A stretch of DNA of 64,000 nt from Pseudomonas cichorii (GTDB lineage Bacteria > Pseudomonadota > Gammaproteobacteria > Pseudomonadales > Pseudomonadaceae). Both the position numbers and the translations under genes were made by a program. Below, in pieces: positions 36,063 to 45,692 of the stretch; positions within the stretch are counted from its first letter, which is position 1, and every line of letters begins with the position of its first letter. The stretch is taken from NCBI RefSeq assembly GCF_015471405.1, contig NZ_BLVZ01000008.1, positions 124,001 to 188,000 on the forward strand. Direction: 5' to 3'. The notes beneath the pieces were generated by a model, which was not told the DNA's origin, made no database searches, and was given only the letters and a program-made list of their open reading frames with translations.

Positions 36063-37391
36063 TTACTCAAACCGGTTCGATGGTCTTTGCAGCCCGAGGT
36101 TTTCACGCAGGGTCGAACCTTCGTATTCGGTGCGGAACAATCCGCGGCGTTGCAGCTCAGGCACCAGCAGGCGGGCCACATCTTCCAGACCGCCCGGCAG
36201 ATGCGGTACCAGCACGTTGAAGCCGTCCGCAGCACCTTGCTCGAACCAGGTCTGTAGCTCATCGGCGATCTGCGCTGGTGTGCCGATCAGGCTGTAATGC
36301 CCTCGGCCACCGGCGATGCGACGTCCCAGTTGCGCAAGGTTCAGGTTTTCCTTCTCGGCCAGATCGGTCAGCAGCTTTTGCCGACTGCGCTGGCCGCTGT
36401 CGGTCAATGGCAGTTCCGGCAACGGTCCATCAAGCGGATAGCCCGACAGATCGAAGTTGCCCAGCATGCGGCCCAGCAACGCCACACCCACATGAGGGTC
36501 GACCAGATCCTGGAACGACTCGAATTTAGCCTGAGCCTCAGCCTCGGTTTCAGCCACCACGATAAACACGCCAGGCATGATTTTCAGCGACTCGGCACTG
36601 CGCCCGTATGCCTTCAGTCGCCCCTTGATATCGGCGTAGAACGCCTGGGCATCGGCCAGTGAAGTCTGGGCCGTGAAGACCACTTCAGCCGTTTGCGCCG
36701 CCAGATCACGCCCGACCTCCGAAGAACCCGCCTGCACCACGACAGGCTGGCCTTGCGGAGAGCGCGCCACATTCAGCGGGCCTTTGACATTGAAGTGTTC
36801 GCCGTGATGGTCGAGCACATGCAGCTTGGCGGGGTCGTAATATTCCCCGCTGGCCTTGTCGCGGATAAAAGCGTCGTCCGCCCAGCTGTCCCAGAGCCCG
36901 GTCACTACCTGATGAAACTCGCGGGCACGACTATAGCGCTCGGCGTGTCCCACATGCTCTTCACGGCCGAAGTTCTGAGCTTCGGCGGCGGCATCGGAAG
37001 TCACCAGATTCCAGCCAGCCCGCCCGCCGGACAGATGATCCAGCGAGGCGAACTTGCGGGCGACATGGTAAGGCTCGTTATAGGTCGTGGTCGCCGTTGC
37101 AATCAGGCCGATGTTATCGGTCACTGCGCTCAGGGCCGACAGCAGCGTCAGCGGCTCGAAATGATCGGAGCGCGCCATGTGACTGGCGATATCTCCGGTC
37201 GCGGCCGCCACACTGTCAGCCACAAACAATGCGTCGAACCGCGCATCTTCCGCCACCCTGGCCAGATGCTTGTAGTGCTTGATATCAAGCCCTGCATTGG
37301 CCGGAACATCCGGGTGACGCCAAGCCGCCACATGATGCCCGGTGGCCATTAGAAACGCGCCTAACTTCAACTGACGAGCGGACTCGCTCAT
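36063..37391 (-). CDS. FMN-dependent monooxygenase of the NtaA/SnaA/DszA family
   Basis: A 442-aa luciferase-like (LLM) flavin monooxygenase using FMNH2 from a separate reductase. The ATG at 37391 follows AAGGAG by 7 nt; a TTG two codons upstream is less likely. It has the family segments KLGAFLMATGHHVAAWRHP, FDALFVADS, SGGRAGWNLVTS, QPVVVQAGSSEVGRDLAAQ and LIGTPAQIADEL. Such enzymes open organosulfur compounds or chelates. Lying between a TonB receptor (45 bp upstream) and a sulfonate-type binding protein, it most likely attacks an imported organosulfur compound; the substrate cannot be read off. Confidence 0.85.
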   Translation of the reverse strand: MSESARQLKLGAFLMATGHHVAAWRHPDVPANAGLDIKHYKHLARVAEDARFDALFVADSVAAATGDIASHMARSDHFEPLTLLSALSAVTDNIGLIATATTTYNEPYHVARKFASLDHLSGGRAGWNLVTSDAAAEAQNFGREEHVGHAERYSRAREFHQVVTGLWDSWADDAFIRDKASGEYYDPAKLHVLDHHGEHFNVKGPLNVARSPQGQPVVVQAGSSEVGRDLAAQTAEVVFTAQTSLADAQAFYADIKGRLKAYGRSAESLKIMPGVFIVVAETEAEAQAKFESFQDLVDPHVGVALLGRMLGNFDLSGYPLDGPLPELPLTDSGQRSRQKLLTDLAEKENLNLAQLGRRIAGGRGHYSLIGTPAQIADELQTWFEQGAADGFNVLVPHLPGGLEDVARLLVPELQRRGLFRTEYEGSTLRENLGLQRPSNRFE

Positions 37392-37436
37392 AACCAACTC
37401 CTTACCGATTCATTGAGGGTTGTTGCACGCAACGGC

Positions 37437-39704
37437 TCAAAAATCCTTACGCAACTGCACACCGAAATAACGCTCGTCATCACGTGGTACTGCACGGTAG
37501 ATGTAGTTACCGCCAGTGGCCAGTAGTGGCGAGTAAGACTTGTCAGCCAGGTTCTTGCCCAGCAACGCTACACGCCAGCCTGCGTTGTAATCCGCCAGGG
37601 CAACGCTCGCATTCCAGATGCCGTAAGCGCCTTGTTTGGTGTCGGCGTTCTGGCTGATGTCGTACTGCACTTCGCTCTGCCAGCTGTAATCGGTACCCAG
37701 CTCGATGTCCAGGCCGTTATCCAGCGGGATGGTGTAGTCGGCACGAACGTAGCTTTTCCAGTCAGGGCTGTATGGCAGAGTCTTGCCATCGACGTTGCAG
37801 GACGCCGCCGCACCGGCCGGGCATGCGAAGCTGTCGATACGCGCCTTGGTGTAAGCCACCGCACCGGAGATTTTCAGGTTGGCCGTGGCCTGCAAGGCGT
37901 AGTCGAGTTCGACACCTTCAGTGCTGACACTGCCAGCGTTGATCAGGCGCGTTACCACCTGCCCGGCCACGCTATCGAAGAAGTTCGCCTGATAGTTGTC
38001 GTACTCGCTGCGGAATACCGCCAGGTTGGTGGTCAGGCGATTGTTCCAGCTGGTGGCCTTGATACCGACTTCCCAGGTGTTGGAAGTTTCCGGTTTGAGC
38101 GCATCGGTATCACGCGGCTGCATGTTGAAGAACACGTTATAAGCCGGGCCTTTGTAGCCACGCGAGTAAGTGACATAAGTGGTCACCGCATCGCTGAGAT
38201 CGTATTGCAGACCCAGACGACCGGACTTGCCATCTTCATCCACGGTGCCCGAGCTGCTGGTCGCCGGCTGGATGCCGCTGACCGTAGTGGCCGAGGTGGA
38301 TACACGACGGTGGTCATATTCCAGCTTGTCGTGGGTCCAGCGCAGGCCGGCGATCGCACGGAAATCAGGCGTGAAGTTGAAGGTGGTTTCACCAAATACC
38401 GAGTAGCTTTCACTGGTAGTGCTGTAGTCGGCGATGCCACGGTCCTGGGTCGTTGGCGTGATCAAGGTGCGCTGATAGGTTTCATCGCTCTTGCCATGCA
38501 TGTAGAACAGGCCGCCGACATACTCCAGGAACTCACCTTTCGGCGAAGCCAGGCGCAGTTCCTGAGAATACTGGTTGTACTCCAGCTGGCCCTTGTCTTC
38601 GGTGCCGGGGAATGCAGCGGTGATGGTGCCGAGACGGTCGCCATCCTGATACTGGGTGTTGTCCCAGCCGCGCCAGGCGGTGATGGAGGTCAGGGTGTAG
38701 TCGCCCAGCTTCCAGTCCAGTTGGCCGGACAAGCCTTTGTTGATGTCATCGACATGGCTGCGGTAATCGCTGTTCACATCGCGGTTGTCGCTGTCGGCCC
38801 GCACAGGCGACAAGGCACTGCTGAACGCTGGCGTCAGCGACTTGCTGACCACGCCGTTGGGCGCATCGTCATGAGCCTCCATGTAGTCGGCGGTCAGGGT
38901 GAACTTGATGTCGTCATTCGGGGTGAACTCCAGCTTGCCCCGTGCGCCCTTACGGTTATAGCCGTTGACTTCCTGACCGTTGAGCTTGTTGTCGACGTTG
39001 CCGTCGTAGCTGCCGAACAGGGTAGTGATCGAGCCCTTGAGGGTCTGCGGAATCAGGCTGCCGCCGATACCGAAGCGCGTGCGGCTTTCGTTACCGCTGA
39101 AATAGGACTGATCGATATAGCCATGTGTCTCTTCGGTCGGAGCCTTGGTGACCACGTTGAGCACACCGGCCGAAGCGTTCTTGCCGAACAACGTACCCTG
39201 AGGGCCGCGCAGGACTTCGATGCGCTCCAGATCCAGCAGGTCCAGGGTTGCCTGGCCGGGACGACCGAGCACGACACCGTCGATGACCGTCGCAACGGTC
39301 GGCTCGACGCCCGGCGATGTGGAGATAGTGCCCACACCACGGATGAACAGCGAGGTGTCCTTGTTGGAAGCGCCGGTGCGGAAGTTCAGGGTCGGGATCT
39401 GCTGCGCGATGCTGGAAACACCATTGCGGTTGTCGCGCTCCAGTTGCTCGCCTTCAACCACGGAAACCGCGACAGGCACCTTCTGCAACGACTCTTCGCG
39501 GCGCGTGGCGGTAACGGTGACCGCTTTGAGCGTGGGCGCCTCGGCGTTCTGCGTGGCTTCGGTTTCGGCCATCGCCGGAGCCAGCGGCAAAGCCGCCAGG
39601 CCCATCAGCAGCATGCCGCAACGACGTCCGCGCGCCGTGTTGGCCTGGCCGACGGCTTGCGCCAGAAGGTTGTGTTTGACGCTATCCCCAAGTGTTGTGT
39701 GCAT
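37437..39704 (-). CDS. TonB-dependent outer membrane receptor
   Basis: A 755-aa receptor. The N-terminal part has a long signal sequence ending APAMA-ETEA and a TonB-box-like stretch near LKAVTVTATRREESL. The plug domain follows (about 70-190: SLFIRGVG, DGVVLGRPG, ERIEVLRGPQGTLFGKNASA), then a 22-strand barrel ending in FGVQLRKDF with the terminal Phe needed for BamA insertion. The plug resembles receptors for small organic compounds and not only siderophores. Expression is probably controlled by the divergent LacI-type protein. Confidence 0.92.
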   Translation of the reverse strand: MHTTLGDSVKHNLLAQAVGQANTARGRRCGMLLMGLAALPLAPAMAETEATQNAEAPTLKAVTVTATRREESLQKVPVAVSVVEGEQLERDNRNGVSSIAQQIPTLNFRTGASNKDTSLFIRGVGTISTSPGVEPTVATVIDGVVLGRPGQATLDLLDLERIEVLRGPQGTLFGKNASAGVLNVVTKAPTEETHGYIDQSYFSGNESRTRFGIGGSLIPQTLKGSITTLFGSYDGNVDNKLNGQEVNGYNRKGARGKLEFTPNDDIKFTLTADYMEAHDDAPNGVVSKSLTPAFSSALSPVRADSDNRDVNSDYRSHVDDINKGLSGQLDWKLGDYTLTSITAWRGWDNTQYQDGDRLGTITAAFPGTEDKGQLEYNQYSQELRLASPKGEFLEYVGGLFYMHGKSDETYQRTLITPTTQDRGIADYSTTSESYSVFGETTFNFTPDFRAIAGLRWTHDKLEYDHRRVSTSATTVSGIQPATSSSGTVDEDGKSGRLGLQYDLSDAVTTYVTYSRGYKGPAYNVFFNMQPRDTDALKPETSNTWEVGIKATSWNNRLTTNLAVFRSEYDNYQANFFDSVAGQVVTRLINAGSVSTEGVELDYALQATANLKISGAVAYTKARIDSFACPAGAAASCNVDGKTLPYSPDWKSYVRADYTIPLDNGLDIELGTDYSWQSEVQYDISQNADTKQGAYGIWNASVALADYNAGWRVALLGKNLADKSYSPLLATGGNYIYRAVPRDDERYFGVQLRKDF

Positions 39705-39818
39705 CTGCGTGCCTGCCTGATATGTGCCCTGGTCGGTCAGTGTTCAAGCACTGACGTCTGAAATTGCTGGCTAACCGGGTTCGGGCATTCGCGGTGGCGA
39801 GTAGCAGACAAACCAGTT

Positions 39819-39832
39819 TGTTAGCGCTAACA
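39819..39832. promoter_or_regulatory. LacI-family operator palindrome
   Basis: TGTTAGCGCTAACA is a perfect 14-bp palindrome with the central CG typical of LacI/GalR/GntR operators. It lies 88 bp before the regulator ATG and 114 bp before the receptor ATG, in the gap between them. Confidence 0.75.
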
Positions 39833-39920
39833 TCGCCAGTATCAGTAACCGACACATAGATCGTCAAATACTGAAAAATTACCTTTATATTCTTTTTTCT
39901 TTTATACGAAGTGACTGCAC

Positions 39921-40967
39921 ATGGCTGACGAGATTCCTGCGACACGCAAACGCCGAGGCGCAGGCCGCGTGACCATCACTGGCGTGGCAAAGCAGGCAGG
40001 CGTTTCGGCCATTACCGTGTCGCGTTATTTCAACCAGCCGGATCAGGTTTCCCCCGAACTGCGCGAACGCATCGCCGCAGCGGTCAATCAACTGGGCTAT
40101 GTACCCAATCTGGTGGCAGGAGGTCTGGCATCGGCGCGCAGCCGGGTCGTGGCTATGGTGATCCCCAACATTTCCGGCCCGATCTTCGCCAACACCATTC
40201 AGGGCTTCAGCGATACCTTGAGCAAGCACGGTTTCCAGTTGCTGCTGGCCTCCAGCTACTTCTCCACCGAACAGGAAGAAAGCGCGGTGCGGGCATTTCT
40301 GGGCTGGTCACCGGCAGCGCTGGTGCTGACCAGCCGCTTTCACAGTGCTGCCACAGAGAAAATGATCGAGCAGGCGGATATCCCGGTGATCGAAACCTGG
40401 GACCACCAACCTGGTCGCAGCCCGATCCAGATCGGGTTCTCGCATTACGAAGTGGGCGTCACCGCTACACGTTATCTGCATGACAAGGGCTACCGACGAA
40501 TCGCCTTCGTGCAGAACAGCATGGCAGGTGACTTCAGTGCTCTGGAACGTCGTGACGGCTACATCGCCACCCTGGAAACATTCGGCCTGAAACCCACAGT
40601 CTTCGTCCCGGATGAAGGGCTGGCACCCTTCGAGGCAGGCAAACAGGCGATGGATGCGCTCATGAGCCGCGCAACCAGGCCCGACGCCATCTTCTTCGCC
40701 AACGACAACCTGGCCGCCGGTGGACTGCTCGCCAGCCAGCGCGCAGGCCTGCAAATACCGAAGGACTGCGCGGTCATGGGCTTTGGCGACTACGCCTTCG
40801 CACAAATGATGATGCCCAGCCTCAGCACCATCAAACCACCCGCCCTGGAAATCGGCGTCCTGGCTGCACAGCGCGTACTGGAAAGCCTGGGCGTACTGCC
40901 GCTGGAAGGGGAAATACAAAGGCTGAACCTGCTCGATTGCAGCCTGATTGAGCGGGAAAGTACGTGA
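39921..40967 (+). CDS. LacI family regulator (GntR-like) of the TonB-receptor cluster
   Basis: A 348-aa regulator. The helix-turn-helix is TITGVAKQAGVSAITVSRYF (residues about 17-36) with hinge segment LGYVPNLVAGGLASARS, followed by a periplasmic-binding-type effector domain (VVAMVIPNISGPIF, FFANDNLAAGGLLA, CAVMGFGDYAFAQ). It is closest by eye to the gluconate-repressor branch, though the effector need not be gluconate. It stands divergent from the receptor over a perfect operator palindrome, so it likely represses the receptor-monooxygenase cluster. Confidence 0.88.
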   Translation: MADEIPATRKRRGAGRVTITGVAKQAGVSAITVSRYFNQPDQVSPELRERIAAAVNQLGYVPNLVAGGLASARSRVVAMVIPNISGPIFANTIQGFSDTLSKHGFQLLLASSYFSTEQEESAVRAFLGWSPAALVLTSRFHSAATEKMIEQADIPVIETWDHQPGRSPIQIGFSHYEVGVTATRYLHDKGYRRIAFVQNSMAGDFSALERRDGYIATLETFGLKPTVFVPDEGLAPFEAGKQAMDALMSRATRPDAIFFANDNLAAGGLLASQRAGLQIPKDCAVMGFGDYAFAQMMMPSLSTIKPPALEIGVLAAQRVLESLGVLPLEGEIQRLNLLDCSLIEREST

Positions 40968-40972
40968 GAATG

Positions 40973-41105
40973 TAGCTGCAAGTTATAAGCCGCAAGCTGC
41001 AAGCTACAAGCTACAAGCTACAAGCTACAAGCTACAAGCTACAAGCTACAAGCTACAAGCTACAAGCTTTTGACTTGAGGCTTAAAGCTTGCAGCTTGCA
41101 ACTTG
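40973..41105. repeat. Heptamer array 2 filling a convergent gap
   Basis: Nineteen in-phase heptamers (133 bp) occupy the whole space between the lacI-type gene and betT. The order is TAGCTGC, AAGTTAT, AAGCCGC, AAGCTGC, nine identical AAGCTAC copies (41001-41063), then AAGCTTT, TGACTTG, AGGCTTA, AAGCTTG, CAGCTTG, CAACTTG. The right-hand units are minus-strand versions of the left-hand ones, so the ends can pair into a long stem with the nine perfect copies in the loop. Confidence 0.9.
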
Positions 41106-41108
41106 CCC

Positions 41109-43106
41109 CTACCTCACCAAATGCAAAAACTGCATATGCCGTTCGTACTGGTCCAGTATGTCGTTGATGACCTGTTCCTTGGTGTAGCCCACCAGATCGT
41201 AGTCCTGGCTGCCTTCGCTCAAGTGGACTTCGGCTCGGTAGTAACGACGGTTGTTCAGTTGTTTCGAACCCATGCCGCCGCGGGCGAATGACGGGGTGAA
41301 GAAGCCTTTCATCTGCACCTGGTAAATGAACGGTCGTTCTTCGCCGTGGCCGATTTCCAGGCTGACGGAGTCGTTGGATGGATCGGGTTGAGTATCGACA
41401 CTCAGGCCTTTCTCAACGAACACCGCAGTCACTTCTTCAATCGCAGGGCGCACGGTCTGGTCGAGGAAGCGATAGACCTCGTCACGCGATGGATAGTGCA
41501 CGGCCTGGCTAAGGCGTTGTCGCCAGCCTCCACGTCGCGCACCGGAAGCCGGAGCCAGCGAGTAGGTCTGGGCGATCTGGCGCTGGCTCTCCATGAAGAA
41601 CGCCTTGTGCAGCCCCCACATCATCAGCAGCAGAATCAGCGAGAACGGCAGCGAGGTCAGCACGACGGCGGACTTCAGCGCATCGATGCTGCCGGAGAAC
41701 AGCAACCCGCTGGTAATCACCGCTGTCGCCACACCCCAGAACACACGCAGCCATTTCGGACCGTCTTCGTCCGGGCCGCCGCCCTTGGCCGACAGGGTAG
41801 ACAGCACTACAGTGCCCGAGTCCGCCGAGGTGACGAAGAAGACGAAGCTGATGAACACCGTCACTGCAATGACAGTCTTGCTCCATGGATAGGTTTCCAG
41901 CAGCAGGTACAGGGTCATCGACGGATCATCGATGGCTGACTGTCCCAGCGCAGTCATGCCGTGGTTGAGCACTTGCTCGATGGCGCTGTTACCGAATATC
42001 GACATCCAGGCGAGGGTGAAACCCAGCGGGATCAGCAGCACGCCAAAGACGAATTCGCGAATGGTCCGGCCACGGGAAATACGCGCAATGAACAGGCCTA
42101 CGAAAGGCGCCCATGCAATCCACCAGGCCCAATAGAAAACCGTCCAGCCGCCCAGCCAGCCATTGGCGTCGCTACTGTAGGCATAGACATCGAAACTCTT
42201 GGTCGGTAGCGCGCCCAGATAGTCGCCGATGTTCTGCACCAGCGTGTTGAGCAGATGTTGAGTCGGGCCGGCGAACAAGACGAACAGCAGCAGTGCGCAG
42301 GCGAGCAGCATGTTGATGTCGGACATGACTCGCACGCCCTTGTCGACGCCCGAGACGGCTACCAGAATTGCAGCGCCCATCATCAACGTGATCAACCCGA
42401 CCTGAATCCATTGGGTATGGGACACGCCGAACAGGTAATCCAGCCCCGAGTTCAGGTGAAGCACGCCGAATCCCATATCGGCGCCAAGACCAAAGATGGT
42501 CGCGATGATGCCAAAACCATCGACGGCATAACCGATAGGGCCGTTGATACGCTTGCCGATCAGCGGATACAACGCCGAGCGCAAGGCCAGCGGCAGGTTG
42601 TGCCGATAGGCGAAGTAGGCCAGTGCCATGCCGACAAAGGCAAATACGCCCCAGCCATGCAAGCCCCAGTGCAGGAACAGCAACTGCATGGCCTGACGCG
42701 CAGATTCAGTGGTTCCGCCCTCGCCCTGCGGCGGTTGCAGCATGTGGGTCAGGGGCTCGGAGACACAGAAGAAGAACAGCGTGATGCTGATCCCGGCGGC
42801 AAACAACATGCCCGCCCATGACAGATAGCTGAACTCGGGCTCGTCGTGGTCGGCACCGAGCTTGATCTTGCCGTAGCCAGACAAGGCGGTGACCACCACG
42901 AAGACCAGATACAGCGTCATGGCCAGCATGTAGTACCAGCCGACCGTATTGGCCGCCCAGTTCTGCGCTGCCAATAACCATTCGCCGCTGGCTTGCGGGA
43001 AAGCAATTACGGTGACGCCAAAGATCAGGATGACACTCGCGGCAAAGTAGAACACCGGAGCATTCATGCGGACCTGGCCGCTGGATGGGGAAACGGACGT
43101 ACTCAT
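41109..43106 (-). CDS. betT: BCCT family choline transporter BetT
   Basis: A 665-aa transporter. The ATG at 43106 (MSTSVSPSSGQVRMN) is preferred over a GTG three codons upstream. Twelve membrane segments are visible; the BCCT signature region GWTVFYWAWWIAWAPFVGLFIARISRGRT and the glycine stretch GADMGFGVLHLNSG support the family. A C-terminal cytosolic tail of about 150 residues matches the long BetT subtype, whose tail senses osmotic stress. It imports choline driven by proton motive force. No betIBA genes are nearby. Confidence 0.9.
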   Translation of the reverse strand: MSTSVSPSSGQVRMNAPVFYFAASVILIFGVTVIAFPQASGEWLLAAQNWAANTVGWYYMLAMTLYLVFVVVTALSGYGKIKLGADHDEPEFSYLSWAGMLFAAGISITLFFFCVSEPLTHMLQPPQGEGGTTESARQAMQLLFLHWGLHGWGVFAFVGMALAYFAYRHNLPLALRSALYPLIGKRINGPIGYAVDGFGIIATIFGLGADMGFGVLHLNSGLDYLFGVSHTQWIQVGLITLMMGAAILVAVSGVDKGVRVMSDINMLLACALLLFVLFAGPTQHLLNTLVQNIGDYLGALPTKSFDVYAYSSDANGWLGGWTVFYWAWWIAWAPFVGLFIARISRGRTIREFVFGVLLIPLGFTLAWMSIFGNSAIEQVLNHGMTALGQSAIDDPSMTLYLLLETYPWSKTVIAVTVFISFVFFVTSADSGTVVLSTLSAKGGGPDEDGPKWLRVFWGVATAVITSGLLFSGSIDALKSAVVLTSLPFSLILLLMMWGLHKAFFMESQRQIAQTYSLAPASGARRGGWRQRLSQAVHYPSRDEVYRFLDQTVRPAIEEVTAVFVEKGLSVDTQPDPSNDSVSLEIGHGEERPFIYQVQMKGFFTPSFARGGMGSKQLNNRRYYRAEVHLSEGSQDYDLVGYTKEQVINDILDQYERHMQFLHLVR

Positions 43107-43289
43107 GAACTGCACGCCTCTGCTTCAAGACAAAAAGCGCCATAAAAAGAGGGGAACACGGGAAGGACTCCTGGTATGAGCGGGCAGAAAACTACCTGCA
43201 AAAAACAAATCGCATACAGGGGAATGCGGGCTCAGACCGGGATATGACGCACGATGGCGCAGGATCGTTCCCTACGCCAAGGAGCAACA

Positions 43290-43380
43290 GTGGCAAGTGG
43301 CAAGTGGCAAGTGGCAAGCGGCAAGCCACAAGCCACAAGCCACAAGCCACAAGCTTGAAGCTTGAAGCTTGAAGCTTGAA
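43290..43380. repeat. Heptamer array 3 downstream of epsC
   Basis: Thirteen in-phase heptamers in homogeneous blocks: GTGGCAA four times, GCGGCAA once, GCCACAA four times, GCTTGAA four times. The shared core is CAAG-N3, as in the other two arrays. The GTGGCAA block is not complementary to GCTTGAA, so folding is weaker than in arrays 1 and 2. It lies 13 bp beyond the epsC stop and 184 bp upstream of betT. Confidence 0.88.
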
Positions 43381-43393
43381 ACTACCAACTCTC

Positions 43394-44347
43394 TTACTTC
43401 TGAGTTCCGTCGTCCTGTTGCAGCAGGTTGGCCTGGGTCAGGTTGCAACCGGCCGGGACGCTGCGGGTCAGCCAGACGTTGCCGCCGATGGTCGAACCCT
43501 TGCCGATGGTGATACGCCCCAGAATGGTCGCACCGGCATAGATCACCACGTCGTCTTCGACGATCGGGTGACGTGCATGGCCTTTCTGCAGCTGGCCATC
43601 TTCGTCTGCCGGGAAACGCTTGGCGCCCAATGTCACCGCCTGATAGATCCTGACCCGCTCCCCGATAATGGCCGTTTCGCCAATCACCACGCCCGTGCCA
43701 TGGTCGATAAAGAAGCTCGGCCCGATCTGTGCGCCAGGGTGAATGTCGATGCCGGTGGAGGAATGGGCGATTTCCGAACTGATACGCGCCAACAGAGGCA
43801 GGCCGGCACGATACAGGTGATGCGCCAGCCGGTGATGGATCACCGCAAGAATGCCCGGATAGCACAACAGAACCTCATCGACACTGCGCGCAGCCGGATC
43901 GCCATGATAGGCAGCCAGCACGTCGGTATCGAGCAGCAGGCGAATGGCTGGCAAGGCCGTGGCGAAATCCTGGATCAGTTCCAGCGCCCGTTCGTCGATC
44001 CCCTGAGTCTCGCCGCCCTGTTGATGCGCCACGTAACGCAACTCCAGCCGAGCCTGGGCCAACAGCGCATTGAGCGCCACATCCAGGGTATGACCGACGT
44101 AGAAATCCTCGCTTTCTTCGCGCAGATCCACCGGTCCCAGACGCATGGGAAACAAGGCACCGCTCAAGGCTTCGAGAATCTCGCCCATGGCCGCCCGGGA
44201 AGGCAGCTCCCGACCACCATGTTCACCGCTCACCCGCCTGTTGCGAGTACGCCAGTCTTCTCGCGCTGTGCGCAACTGGCTGACGATCCGCTGCAACTGC
44301 CAATGGCTGGAGCGGCCTGGGGCAGGTGCTTCTGGAATATCGCTCAC
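43394..44347 (-). CDS. epsC: Serine O-acetyltransferase EpsC
   Basis: A 317-aa enzyme making O-acetylserine from serine and acetyl-CoA, the first step of cysteine synthesis. GTG at 44347 is taken as start because AAGGAGA stands 8 nt upstream. The N-terminal helical domain of about 170 residues is followed by a left-handed beta-helix: IDIHPGAQIGPSFFIDHGTG, VVIGETAIIGERV and VEDDVVIYAGATILGRITIG. The EpsC branch is the long form common in Pseudomonas, distinct from short CysE. Divergent from dcyD with a 197-bp gap. Confidence 0.93.
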   Translation of the reverse strand: MSDIPEAPAPGRSSHWQLQRIVSQLRTAREDWRTRNRRVSGEHGGRELPSRAAMGEILEALSGALFPMRLGPVDLREESEDFYVGHTLDVALNALLAQARLELRYVAHQQGGETQGIDERALELIQDFATALPAIRLLLDTDVLAAYHGDPAARSVDEVLLCYPGILAVIHHRLAHHLYRAGLPLLARISSEIAHSSTGIDIHPGAQIGPSFFIDHGTGVVIGETAIIGERVRIYQAVTLGAKRFPADEDGQLQKGHARHPIVEDDVVIYAGATILGRITIGKGSTIGGNVWLTRSVPAGCNLTQANLLQQDDGTQK

Positions 44348-44544
44348 GCTGAACTCTCCTTGATTCAAAGAAGGCAACCCGATGATGGTGGCCACTGCGG
44401 CCTCCACTCTACGGCAAACATTTGTGCGGAAAAAATAACAATTTGCGTAGGGCTTTAACCCCCTTGTCATAAAACATCGTGGGTTGCCGTGCAGGAAACC
44501 TCTGCATATAGTCCGATAACTCCCTTCTCGGCTTATCTACCACG

Positions 44545-45543
44545 ATGATCAAAAAACAGCTGGCACGTTTCAATCGCCTTGACCTGATCGGCGCTCCCAC
44601 CCCGCTGGAAAAGCTTGAGCGCCTGTCGACCTGGGCGGGCCGTGATATCTATATCAAGCGCGATGACACCACGACCCTTGCGCTGGGCGGCAACAAGGTA
44701 CGCAAACTGGAATATCTGGCGGCCGACGCACTGGCTCAGGGTGCCGACACACTGATCACAGCCGGCGCAATCCAGTCCAACCATGTGCGCCAGACCGCAG
44801 CACTGGCCGCTCGTCTCGGGCTGGGTTGCGTTGCGCTGCTGGAAAACCCCATCGGCACTGAAGACACCAACTACCTGCACAACGGCAATCGCCTGCTGCT
44901 GGATCTGTTCGACGCCAAAGTCGAACTGGTGGAAAACCTCGATAACGCCGATGAGCAACTGCAAGCCCTGGCCGCCCGCCTGCGCACCAGTGGCAAGAAG
45001 CCTTACCTCGTACCGATTGGCGGCTCCAGTGCTGTAGGCGCACTGGGCTATGTGCGTGCCGGGCTGGAACTGGCCGAGCAGATCAAGCAGACCGGCCTTG
45101 ATTTCGCCGCCGTGGTACTGGCCTCCGGCAGCGCTGGCACCCACAGCGGTCTGGCCCTGGCGCTGGCTGAGCAGTTGCCCGAACTGCCCGTGATTGGCGT
45201 CACCGTTTCCCGTAGCGAAGAAGCCCAGCTCCCCAAGGTCCAAGGCCTGGCCGAACGTACCGCCGAGTTGCTTGATGTCGCACTCCCCCCCGCCTTCAAG
45301 GTGCAACTGTGGGACGAATACTTCGGCCCGCGCTATGGTGAACCTAACGCAGGCACGCTCTCGGCAATCAAACTGGTGGCCAGCCACGAGGGGCTGCTGC
45401 TTGATCCGGTCTACACCGGCAAGGCCATGGCGGGCCTGCTCGATGGCATCGGGCGTCAGCGCTTCAATGACGGTCCGCTGATCTTCCTGCACACCGGTGG
45501 TGCGCCAGCGTTGTTTGCTTATCCGGGTGTGTTCAGCAGCTAA
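44545..45543 (+). CDS. dcyD: D-cysteine desulfhydrase
   Basis: A 332-aa PLP enzyme that breaks D-cysteine to pyruvate, ammonia and sulfide. The PLP Lys lies in [12 protein letters not shown]; substrate-binding [15 protein letters not shown] and the phosphate loop [12 protein letters not shown] are conserved and separate it from ACC deaminase only subtly. Adjacency to tcyJ-tcyL-tcyN reproduces the E. coli dcyD/cystine transporter arrangement, which supports DcyD over ACC deaminase. Confidence 0.9.
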   Translation: MIKKQLARFNRLDLIGAPTPLEKLERLSTWAGRDIYIKRDDTTTLALGGNKVRKLEYLAADALAQGADTLITAGAIQSNHVRQTAALAARLGLGCVALLENPIGTEDTNYLHNGNRLLLDLFDAKVELVENLDNADEQLQALAARLRTSGKKPYLVPIGGSSAVGALGYVRAGLELAEQIKQTGLDFAAVVLASGSAGTHSGLALALAEQLPELPVIGVTVSRSEEAQLPKVQGLAERTAELLDVALPPAFKVQLWDEYFGPRYGEPNAGTLSAIKLVASHEGLLLDPVYTGKAMAGLLDGIGRQRFNDGPLIFLHTGGAPALFAYPGVFSS

Positions 45544-45692
45544 TGAAGCGGCGCTGACGCATATACCGAAAGAAAAACTGAAGATGCTTTTTAGTTCTTT
45601 TTGTTTATAAGCAACTCGATTTATATTCGCGACCGCCACACGCTGTCGCCAGGTCTGACTTGCCTGACATCTCATACAAACAAGGGGCTCGC

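Noticed and set aside
37632..39761. Open frame of 709 codons opposite the TonB receptor
   Set aside because: Shadow of the receptor gene; low-complexity translation without motifs.
40973..41105. CRISPR array
   Set aside because: Repeats are 7 bp, contiguous and without spacers; no cas genes nearby.
44545..45543. ACC deaminase
   Set aside because: The two families are very close, but linkage to tcyJLN and epsC favours D-cysteine desulfhydrase.
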